DNA of 64,000 bases from NCBI RefSeq assembly GCF_001579845.1, contig NZ_CP007440.1, positions 3,246,029 through 3,310,028 on the forward strand, read 5' to 3'. The position numbers and the translations under genes are program-made. Below are positions 1-6,418 of the stretch, piece by piece (within the stretch, counting starts at the first letter, position 1; every line of letters starts with the position of its first letter). This DNA comes from Rhodoplanes sp. Z2-YC6860. GTDB taxonomy: Bacteria; Pseudomonadota; Alphaproteobacteria; Rhizobiales; Xanthobacteraceae. Under the pieces are notes generated by a model. It saw only the letters and a program-made list of their open reading frames with translations, was not told the origin of the DNA and did not search any database.

Positions 1-553
1 CGATCGAATTGATGGCGAATTCCACCGTGCCATCGCCGCTCAACAGTTCGAGATTGCCGCCGGTCTCCTGCATCAGCAGTCTGCCGATCCGCTGGTCGAT
101 GACGCGCCGGTTGAGGCTGACGCTGCGGTCGTCGTGCCAGCAGTCCGGCAGCGGCTCACCGTACATCGTCTCGTAACGCGCGGCGAACTCCGCGAACGTC
201 GCGGTCGGCACGTCGGGAAACGTACCGCGCTCGGGCTTGGGCGCATTGCTCGGCGCGTGCGGCAGATAGATGCCGTAGTGGCGCTCGCAGAACTCCATGT
301 ACTGCCGGGTGAACAGCACGAACTGGTGCCACACCTCGTCGACGCGGTGCGAGTACATGTCCCAGATCCGGCTGCGGTCGGCCCGGTTCAGGTACAGGAA
401 GCGCTTGACCTCGCGGAACAGCGCGTCCGCTTCCTCCGCGTTCGCGCAGAGGCGGTCCTTCACCAGCTTCTCGATCAGATAAGGCGCCTCGAAGTCGAGC
501 GAGGCGGTGCTCGCCCTGCCGGCGCTCTCCGCAGGATTCGCGGTCGCAAGCAT
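1..553 (-). CDS. VDEVWH-type conserved protein (glycine-rich-domain-protein-like), partial
   Basis: The reading frame starts at the ATG at 553-551 and runs off the left edge (about 184 codons visible). Near residues 70-95 it carries the pattern RVDEVWHQFVLFTRQYMEFC. This kind of motif occurs in the family often annotated as glycine-rich domain-containing (DUF1399-like) proteins; the molecular function is not known to me. The start codon overlaps the stop of the upstream gene (TAATG), so the two are translationally coupled and probably act together. No signal peptide or membrane segment is seen. Family assignment rests on the motif only. Confidence 0.7.
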   Translation of the reverse strand, partial: MLATANPAESAGRASTASLDFEAPYLIEKLVKDRLCANAEEADALFREVKRFLYLNRADRSRIWDMYSHRVDEVWHQFVLFTRQYMEFCERHYGIYLPHAPSNAPKPERGTFPDVPTATFAEFAARYETMYGEPLPDCWHDDRSVSLNRRVIDQRIGRLLMQETGGNLELLSGDGTVEFAINSI

Positions 554-1032
554 TACTGCGCCTTGGTCTGCGGAATGCAGGTGCAGACGCCACAATAGTT
601 GGTGCAGTGGCTCTGGCAGGTGCCGCAGGAGCAGATACAGACACAGGTGTCAGCCACGGCCTTGCGAAGCTGCATGGTGAGCCGGCCTGCCCGCACCGGC
701 ACCATCTCGTCGCCGCTCAACGCCGGGCCGTTGCCAAACTCGGTGGTGCGGGTCTTGATGACCGTGATGCGCGCGCCTTTCCGGATCAGCACGAAGCGCT
801 TGCCGAGCGTGTTGCCCTGGACGTCTCCGGTGTCGACGATGTCGTCCTTGGCGATCTCGACGCTGGTGGTCGTGTCCGATATCGACGCGTAGAGCCGGAT
901 GTAGCCGTCACGATCGGTCTCGCCGATGAAGCCGCGCAGCACCGACACGTCGTCGCTGCCGCCCTTCAACGCCGTTTGCAGTTGCTCGTTCGGCGCGAAT
1001 GCCGCCTCAGTCGAACGTCCAGCCTTGGCCAT
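553..1032 (-). CDS. Small protein with a nine-cysteine C-terminal tail
   Basis: This 159-residue protein is read from ATG 1032. That start is preferred over upstream in-frame codons because AAGGAGG lies five bases before it. Residues ~20-125 are soluble and beta-rich in character (alternating V/I/T, many D/G). The last ~30 residues hold nine Cys and one His in the order CxCxCxCxxCxxxCxxxCxxCxC. The tail has no canonical zinc-finger or ferredoxin spacing that I recognise. It could bind metal, form disulfides, or be a modified-peptide core on a long leader. It is coupled by TAATG to the VDEVWH-type gene. No modification enzyme or exporter is visible, although the left side is cut off. Function unknown. 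Confidence 0.75.
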   Translation of the reverse strand: MAKAGRSTEAAFAPNEQLQTALKGGSDDVSVLRGFIGETDRDGYIRLYASISDTTTSVEIAKDDIVDTGDVQGNTLGKRFVLIRKGARITVIKTRTTEFGNGPALSGDEMVPVRAGRLTMQLRKAVADTCVCICSCGTCQSHCTNYCGVCTCIPQTKAQ

Positions 1033-1474
1033 GGTCGCCTCCTTCAAAAATCTCGCGAATATGGCGCGCATCGTGGCATGGCAAAGGATACCGTTGGCAG
1101 TAATGGGGTAGGGGTGCGCCGTGGGCTTCGGCACACCCGGGTTGGCGCTTGGGGAAGAACGGTCCCGCCGGGTGGACCGTAATGCTCAGGCTACTGCACA
1201 TCGTCGGCGCTCACGCTTGGCGCGGTGTTTCCGCGGAGATGTGACGCGCGTATGACGACCTTGATCGTTCTTTCAACGATACGGCAACCTTGATGTAAAT
1301 TGCACCAGCGTCTCATGCGGTCGAGCAGTTGTTCGTCATGTGCGCCATTATGCGCAGCAGGCTACCGTCGAAGCCCTTGTTTCTTCCACTAACATCGCGG
1401 CTGCTGAAGAATGTCCTGGTGTTCAGCGACGAAAACATCGCGCTGAGTGCAGCCTGAGCCGTGTGGGTGATCGC
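1033..1474. other. Divergent intergenic region
   Basis: About 440 bases separate the Cys-rich protein gene from the metallopeptidase gene. The sequence becomes more A/T-rich from about 1255. A weak promoter-like pair, TTCAAC at 1272-1277 and TAAATT at 1296-1301 with 18 bases between, could serve the rightward operon. The frame of the metallopeptidase is open upstream to 1340, so a longer N-terminus is possible. No tRNA, attachment site or clear terminator was seen. Confidence 0.35.
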
Positions 1475-2623
1475 ATGACTCCTGAGGATACAAGATCGGA
1501 AGCGCAGAAGGCCAAACAAGACGACTTGGAGGGTCATAAGAGTCCGATTGCTTCTGAATGGGTGAAAGAAGCGGTTGGCCTGATGAGCGCGGCAAAATGG
1601 GCAGCCCACAAAATCAAATACCCCAAGCTTTCCAAAACAGAGTTTCTTCTGGTGAAGGAGCAGAAACCGTCGGCCGGCGCGGTGCTGTACGCTGACGGAA
1701 GCTCCTATATCAAGATCAATGATGGAATAATTCTTTTTCTCCATGAGATAACTCAGGCGCTTGGTTCCGGAATCAACTCATACGACGGAACGCGCTTGAT
1801 CGAAGCGGCTGCAAACGCGCCTGCCGAAGTCGATAAATGTCTTCGGCAAGCTTACGAAAATTATCAAGAGCGTTTGGATTGGCAGGAGATCGCGCCATTT
1901 TCTCTTAAGTTGGGGCCGAAAGCGACGCAGATCGCGGCCTCAAACACGGCGGCAGCCATCCTGTTCACGATCTTGCATGAATATGGCCACGCGGCGTTAC
2001 ACAAAGCTGGGCCGCGTGAGCCAAAGACAGAAGAACCAGAAGCCGACCGATGGGCAGCCGAGACGTTGTTCGAGCTGTTTGCTGCGCCGGCGGCTCAGGA
2101 GAATTCCGCGCTATCGGGCGCGTTTTTGAGCATACGCGCGCAGGCGGCGCGTGAGCGAATACTGAAAATCGTTCTCAAGAGGTATCCGAAATCCGAAGTT
2201 CGTTTCGCGAATGTGATCAACATCGCACAAGGGTTTCTCGGAAGCGAGCTAATGTTCTACGTCAAGACAACGCAAGTGTTCTCGACTGACTGCCGATTGC
2301 AATCATGTGAACACGCGCTGGATGCCGACGTTCCGCATCCTCCGAGTTCCGTCGCGCAAATTGTCTCGGGTGTTGTCGCCAGGCTGATCCACATCTGTCA
2401 GGGCAATCCGATAGACGAAAGAATGGGAAACGATTTGGCCTTCATCGCCAGCAAGGCGCAGCCCGAGGTTCTCTCGGAAGTGGCTGCTACGCTTCGGCGC
2501 GTTCTCTCGAATGCTCAGGTTGAGGATGCGGCCAACATCGAGACAAAAAGGTCTCTAGTCGCGGCGTATCCAAAACTGTTGGCGGTGGTGCCGGAGGAGT
2601 TTCGCCTTTCATACGGAGGATAA
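1475..2623 (+). CDS. HExxH zinc-metallopeptidase-like protein, partner of the gasdermin-like gene
   Basis: With the ATG at 1475 this is a 382-residue soluble protein; the frame stays open to an ATG at 1340, which would add 45 residues of less protein-like sequence. H168-E-Y-G-H172 followed by E189-A-D gives a textbook HExxH...EAD zinc site of gluzincin type. Flanking helices (ILFTILHEYGHAALH) match ImmA/IrrE-like and Lit/U49-like peptidases in general pattern. The ~160 residues before and ~190 after the motif are not recognised and may be sensor regions. No signal peptide, so it acts in the cytoplasm. The stop lies two bases before the ATG of the next gene, so the two form one operon. Base composition is more A/T-rich than the flanks, suggesting transfer. 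The substrate is inferred, not shown. Confidence 0.7.
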   Translation: MTPEDTRSEAQKAKQDDLEGHKSPIASEWVKEAVGLMSAAKWAAHKIKYPKLSKTEFLLVKEQKPSAGAVLYADGSSYIKINDGIILFLHEITQALGSGINSYDGTRLIEAAANAPAEVDKCLRQAYENYQERLDWQEIAPFSLKLGPKATQIAASNTAAAILFTILHEYGHAALHKAGPREPKTEEPEADRWAAETLFELFAAPAAQENSALSGAFLSIRAQAARERILKIVLKRYPKSEVRFANVINIAQGFLGSELMFYVKTTQVFSTDCRLQSCEHALDADVPHPPSSVAQIVSGVVARLIHICQGNPIDERMGNDLAFIASKAQPEVLSEVAATLRRVLSNAQVEDAANIETKRSLVAAYPKLLAVVPEEFRLSYGG

Positions 2624-2625
2624 TA

Positions 2626-3414
2626 ATGGCTGAGCAATTGAACGACGGCTTTGTCAATTTTCTGAACAGCAAGGGTTTTCAGCCGATTTTGCTGCCGAAG
2701 GGCGGGGTACTGCCCCCTTACATTTATATTCTCGGCGCGGAGGGCAGTTCGCTGTTCCAATTCGGATCGCTCAATTCAGTTCTGCCGAAGAAGTTGGGTT
2801 ACACCAAGAATGTTACATCTCCGTTCGGGAAATCAAATATATCCAGCAAGGGCGGCAATCTGAGTGTCGGTTTCTTCAAGCAGTTGCTGGAATGGTTTCA
2901 TCTTGGTCAAGCGCAATTGGATGCGGGTGGATCGATCGAAGGTAACACCGAGTATCGCTTTGACGGGGTGACGACGAGGCTTGCCGAACCGATAAAGATA
3001 TTGGCGGCCTTGAACGATGCGGGAATAGCTCCTGCAAAATTTGGTGAGAAGATTCTTGCCGAAGGAAAAATCTATGTTGCGTACGAGGTGCTCTACGCCA
3101 CTACAGTCAAATTGATAAAAGGCGGCGCCATCAAAGGTGACTTCAAAATCGAAGTGTCGGCAAACGAGATTGCATCCGCAAATGCGGACGCGAAGGCCGA
3201 AGGAAAGAATGATGAAGATTCAATCTACACCGAAGACCGGCCCGTCGCATTTGCATTCCGCTTGGCGCAGTTGCTCTACGAAGCCAACAAGCATGAATAT
3301 GCGCTCAACTGGGTAAAGGTATCGGCTGCCGGCTTCTCCGAGGATGAGCCTGAAAGGATACTCGCGGCCAAGGGGCAAGTCCTGAAAGTGGCCGATAAGC
3401 CATCCAGAAGCTGA
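2626..3414 (+). CDS. Candidate bacterial gasdermin (pore-forming cell-death effector)
   Basis: 262 residues, the usual length of bacterial gasdermins. The N-terminus (residues ~9-45) reads FL..KGFQPILLPKGGV.PP..I......SLFQFGSL, which fits the family opening: a Leu/Gly-rich stretch, then LP+.G+.PL, then SL..LG.L. Residues ~75-125 (NLSVGFFKQLLEWFHLG then a Y.FDGV strand) fit the next helix-strand block. Residues ~155-185 (IYVAYEVLYATTVKLI) fit the TEVL..N.I.V block, and ~210-230 (EDRPVAFAFRLAQLLYE) the closing G..PL.FAF+ strand. The last ~25 residues could be the short inhibitory C-terminal tail released by a protease. There is no N-terminal Cys for palmitoylation. It sits directly behind a protease gene, the arrangement known for this family. 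Assignment is by pattern memory, not alignment. Confidence 0.55.
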   Translation: MAEQLNDGFVNFLNSKGFQPILLPKGGVLPPYIYILGAEGSSLFQFGSLNSVLPKKLGYTKNVTSPFGKSNISSKGGNLSVGFFKQLLEWFHLGQAQLDAGGSIEGNTEYRFDGVTTRLAEPIKILAALNDAGIAPAKFGEKILAEGKIYVAYEVLYATTVKLIKGGAIKGDFKIEVSANEIASANADAKAEGKNDEDSIYTEDRPVAFAFRLAQLLYEANKHEYALNWVKVSAAGFSEDEPERILAAKGQVLKVADKPSRS

Positions 3415-3442
3415 TATCGCCGCATGAGTCTGCGAAGGGTTC

Positions 3443-3493
3443 GCGTGACGTCGGGTTGTTTTCCGAATGTTCAGGTGACGGCCGGCGTCACGC
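3443..3493. terminator. Possible hairpin between convergent genes
   Basis: GCGTGACG at 3443-3450 can pair with CGTCACGC at 3486-3493. An inner alternative pairs GTGACG at 3475-3480 with CGTCAC at 3486-3491. It lies between the convergent gasdermin-like and RidA-like genes, so it could end transcription from either side. There is no clear T-tract. Confidence 0.25.
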
Positions 3494-3510
3494 GTGACTG
3501 ATCGCTCTCC

Positions 3511-3990
3511 TTACTTCACCGGCACCATCGCGGTGACGTCGATCTCGACCAGCATCCCGGGCCACGCCAGCTGGCTGATGGTGAGCAGCGTGTGCGCCGG
3601 CATGGGCGTCGAGCCGAAGGTTTCCTGGCGGCACTTGCCGAAGTCCGGTTGATAGCGGACGTCGGTCATGTAGGTGACCATCTTGACGACATCACCGTAG
3701 GTCGCGCCGTTTTTCTCCAGCGCGCGCTTGATCTTGTCGAAGGCGTACTTGCATTGGGCGGTGAAGTCGCCCTTGTGAAGAATGTCGCCGCCCTTGCCGT
3801 TTTCGTCTTCGGCGCCGACGCCGGCGAGGAAGATCATCTTGCCCGGGCCGGTGACCGTGACGGCTTCCGAGAAGCGGCCTTTGGTCCATTCGCTGTAATT
3901 GTAGTTCTTCTTCTCGAAGCTCTGCGCCGACGCCGGTGAGGCGAGGGAGAGGCAGGCTACGGCTGCAAGCGCTATCGTGATCGTTCGCAT
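3511..3990 (-). CDS. Exported RidA/YjgF/UK114-family protein
   Basis: 159 residues beginning with a clear signal peptide (MRTITIALAAVACLSLASPASAQ, cleavage near residue 22). The remainder has RidA-family features: MIFLAGVGAED, the TAQCKYAFDKIKRALEKNG helix, a MVTYMTDVR segment, and a C-terminal PGMLVEIDVTAMV strand carrying the conserved acidic residue. Cytoplasmic RidA hydrolyses reactive enamine/imine intermediates. A periplasmic version probably has another role, and many paralogues lack the key Arg; I do not see the canonical R-x-x-x-P arrangement clearly. It is encoded alone, convergent with the gasdermin-like gene and divergent from the Bug receptor gene. Confidence 0.85.
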   Translation of the reverse strand: MRTITIALAAVACLSLASPASAQSFEKKNYNYSEWTKGRFSEAVTVTGPGKMIFLAGVGAEDENGKGGDILHKGDFTAQCKYAFDKIKRALEKNGATYGDVVKMVTYMTDVRYQPDFGKCRQETFGSTPMPAHTLLTISQLAWPGMLVEIDVTAMVPVK

Positions 3991-4096
3991 GTCAGGTCCT
4001 CCTGGTTGAATCGCTCGATCCTACGACGGACCTTGCGGTGGCTGCCAATTGCCGATCTGCTATGGCAGGCAGAACAAAAATCGAGGGAGGGCTGGG

Positions 4097-5098
4097 ATGG
4101 CATCGACAAGCACGGCATCGAAACGGGTGTGGTTCGCGCTTTTGGGGCTTCTGGCCTTGTGGCCGTGGCAGGCCCGCGCGCAAAGTGCCGCGGACGCGGC
4201 GAGCTATCCGAACCGGCCGATCCGAGTCATCGTGCCATTCCCGGCCGGCGGGCCGTCCGACGTTCTCGCACGCATCATTGCCCAGAGGCTCGGCGAGGAC
4301 TGGAAGCAGACGGTCACGGTGGAAAATCGCGTCGGCGCCAACACGGTGATCGGCGCGCAGGTGGTCGCGACCGCGCCAGGCGACGGCTACACGCTCCTGA
4401 TGGCCATCGACTCGACGCTGGTGATGAACCAGTTCCTCTACAAGAGTCTGCCCTACGATCCGCTGAGCTTCGTGCCGGTCTCCATGGTCGGCAAGACCGT
4501 GGTGCTCTTGATGGTGAACGCGTCGGGCGACATCAAAAGCGTCGGCGATCTGATCGCCAAAGAGAAGGTTGCGCCCGGGAAGTTCAATTACGGCGCCGGC
4601 ACGATCACGACGCAGCTCACCGGCTTTCTGTTGAACAAGGCGCTCGGCACGAATGCGGAGCTCGTGCGCTACAACGGCAGTGCGCAGGTCACGCAGGGGC
4701 TTCTGACCAACAGCGTGCAGTATGTCCTCGATGGGCCGTCGGCCGCGCTGTCGCTCATTCAGGACGGCCGTTTTCGCGTGCTGGCGAAGTTTGACGCCGG
4801 ACCGTTTCCGCCGGCGCCGGACGCGCCGCTGATTTCTGCTGCGGCGGGGCTCAAGAATTTCGACGACGTCACGGTGTGGCTTGGTCTCGTGGCGCCGAAG
4901 GGCACGCCGCAGCCGATCGCCGACAAGCTCAGCCGCAAGGTTGCGGAGATCATGGCCGATCCCGGCATCAAGCAGAAGGCCGAGGCGACCGGACTGTTCC
5001 CCGCGACATCGACGCCGGCGGAGTTCGGTGCATTCATCCGCAAGGAGGCCGAGCGCTGGGCCCCGGTGGTGAAGGAAACCGGGATTCATTACGACTGA
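4097..5098 (+). CDS. Bug/TctC-family periplasmic solute-binding protein
   Basis: 333 residues from ATG 4097, with a GAGGGAGG ribosome site just upstream. A signal peptide ends at about residue 29 (WPWQARAQ). The mature part opens with YPNRPIRVIVPFPAGGPSD, the hallmark of tripartite tricarboxylate transporter (TTT) receptors, and contains APGDGYTLLMA and a C-terminal lobe with WLGLVAPKGTPQPI. Such receptors bind carboxylates or other organic anions in the periplasm. No TctA or TctB membrane genes are nearby, so it is an orphan receptor as is common for this family. Transcription probably ends at the hairpin at 5214-5253. The substrate cannot be read from sequence. Confidence 0.9.
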   Translation: MASTSTASKRVWFALLGLLALWPWQARAQSAADAASYPNRPIRVIVPFPAGGPSDVLARIIAQRLGEDWKQTVTVENRVGANTVIGAQVVATAPGDGYTLLMAIDSTLVMNQFLYKSLPYDPLSFVPVSMVGKTVVLLMVNASGDIKSVGDLIAKEKVAPGKFNYGAGTITTQLTGFLLNKALGTNAELVRYNGSAQVTQGLLTNSVQYVLDGPSAALSLIQDGRFRVLAKFDAGPFPPAPDAPLISAAAGLKNFDDVTVWLGLVAPKGTPQPIADKLSRKVAEIMADPGIKQKAEATGLFPATSTPAEFGAFIRKEAERWAPVVKETGIHYD

Positions 5099-5213
5099 CC
5101 GACGGTTGGCCTGAAGCCGCGGCCTTCACACCGCCCGGAACCGTTTCCGCAACGGGGCGTTGCCTGCGTAGCCAGCTCGCCCCCCGCGACTGCGACCGCG
5201 CCTGAGCTGGCGG

Positions 5214-5253
5214 AAGACCCTGGAGCAGTCGCAGCCCAGGGTCTTTTCGTTTT
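5214..5253 (+). terminator. Rho-independent terminator
   Basis: A perfect ten-base stem, AAGACCCTGG at 5214-5223 with CCAGGGTCTT at 5236-5245, is followed by a T-rich run (TTTTCGTTTT). It lies about 115 bases after the Bug receptor stop codon and ends that transcript. Confidence 0.8.
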
Positions 5254-5329
5254 GCTTGAGGCAAGCCGGTGTCAGCGGCTTTCCTGACGCCCAAGGAACA
5301 CTGGGCAAGCTTGCGAACGCGAATAATTG

Positions 5330-5345
5330 TTTGCGTTTCCGCAAA
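5330..5345. promoter_or_regulatory. Short inverted repeat TTTGCG-n4-CGCAAA
   Basis: Six-base arms separated by TTTC, in an A/T-rich patch between the terminator and the hairpin block. It could be a regulator site or part of a promoter; no gene starts immediately after it. Confidence 0.3.
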
Positions 5346-5389
5346 TCACGTGTAGACGCGAAATTGCTTCGCTCACTGAGGGCGTCATC

Positions 5390-5720
5390 TAGAGACGTCT
5401 GTTTGGCGGAGCGGGGTGTGGCGCCTGCAGGCGTGGCTCGTGACCACGTCCCAGGGTGCGAGGTCATTGTCCGTCCCCGATGAGGGGGCCGCCTTCAGTG
5501 GCAGGGCGCGATCGGGTGAAAGCGGGCGCAAATGCCCCCTGGAGCATGGTGGGTGAGAGCCCAGCCGGTCCGATCGAATCTCGAACGGTGGCCTCGCAAT
5601 AAATCGCCACAAGTGGAGCGCCGGGAGGCGAGCGGGCTTCGCAAGCCCGCGGCACCTCCCAAGGGTGCCGACGACCACGTAGCGCCAACCGGCGCTCCGC
5701 GCCCTCACGCATGTGAGGGA
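5390..5720. other. Hairpin-rich intergenic block, possible structured RNA or repeat
   Basis: Four hairpins follow one another: GCGGGCTT/AAGCCCGC at 5632-5650, GGCACC/GGTGCC at 5651-5669, AGCGCC/GGCGCT at 5681-5696 and CCCTCAC/GTGAGGG at 5702-5719. Upstream, CGCCTGCAGGCG at ~5422 and CGTGG/CCACG around 5433-5450 can also fold. Reading frames through the block look like translated non-coding DNA, rich in R, P and H with no domain. It may be a non-coding RNA or a dispersed genomic element. The strand cannot be decided. Confidence 0.35.
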
Positions 5721-5867
5721 GCAGGAAGAATAGAGGCGCTGGCCCCGTGCCTGATCTGAAGGGGCCGATGAATCACGCCTGGATCGATGTTGAAGGGATG
5801 CGCTGAAAAGCGCGGGCTGTTTGACAATTGAATCAGGATTTCGCCGCTCCAAACCCAAGGCGGTGTC

Positions 5868-5972
5868 ATTGCCGGGCTTGACCCGGCAATCCATGAGCGG
5901 CCGTGGCGAAGGCAGTCGTAAGCGTGTGCTTTGTCGCAGCAGCGTATGGGCCCCCGGGTCAAGCCCGGGGGC
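5868..5972. repeat. Palindromic intergenic repeat pair (REP/BIME-like)
   Basis: Two palindromes sit 60 bases apart. The first (5868-5890) has arms TTGCCGGG/CCCGGCAA around CTTGA. The second (5950-5972) has arms GCCCCCGGG/CCCGGGGGC around TCAAG. Their loops are reverse complements, so the pair forms one larger inverted element. Sequences of this kind, in a context like TGTCATTGCCGGGCTTGAC, are scattered through Bradyrhizobium-type genomes, to my knowledge. They are non-coding. Confidence 0.75.
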
Positions 5973-6041
5973 GACGACCACCTTGTTGACGGAGGTGTGG
6001 GTCTCCGCACCGCGGGTGCGCAGCGGGGTGCGCCGCCGCCG

Positions 6042-6410
6042 CTACTTCAGCGTCTTCAAATACGCCACAACGTCATCGACGTCGGTGGCTTGGCTGAAGC
6101 CCGCGAACGGCATGCGGTTGCCTTTCACCTTGGCCTGCGGATCGGCGATGTATTCGCGCAGGTTCGCCTCGTCCCAGGTGAGCTTCGCGCGCTTCATCGC
6201 GTTCGAATAGCGAAAGTCATCGAGCGATGCCGACTGCCGTCCGAACACGCCCTTCAGACTCGGCCCGAGCGCGTCCGGCTTCTCCGAATGGCAGGCCGCA
6301 CATGCGGTGTAGAGCGTCTTGCCGTGCTCGGCATCGACCGCAGAGGCCGCGGCGCCCGAGATGACGAGAGCTGCGGCTGCTGCCGCGATGCGTAACGACG
6401 TCATGATCAT
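6042..6410 (-). CDS. Small cytochrome c, electron-acceptor subunit of the GMC dehydrogenase
   Basis: 122 residues from ATG 6410, chosen because GAGG lies six bases upstream; an ATG at 6422, overlapping the preceding stop as ATGA, is an alternative. A signal peptide (AAAAALVISGAAASA) precedes a class I cytochrome c domain with haem motif CAACH near residue 36 and a likely Met ligand in NRMPF near residue 101. It follows the flavoprotein gene directly and is predicted to take its electrons in the periplasm and pass them to the respiratory chain. Confidence 0.9.
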   Translation of the reverse strand: MIMTSLRIAAAAAALVISGAAASAVDAEHGKTLYTACAACHSEKPDALGPSLKGVFGRQSASLDDFRYSNAMKRAKLTWDEANLREYIADPQAKVKGNRMPFAGFSQATDVDDVVAYLKTLK

Positions 6411-6418
6411 CTGTTGCC

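Noticed and set aside
134-1182. Plus-strand frames opposite the first two genes
   Set aside because: Antisense shadows; the minus-strand frames have ribosome sites, coupled start/stop and conserved motifs.
5126-6010. Several 75-200-codon frames in the 5.1-6.0 kb stretch
   Set aside because: Arg/Pro/His-rich with no domain, no ribosome site, and coinciding with hairpins and palindromic repeats.
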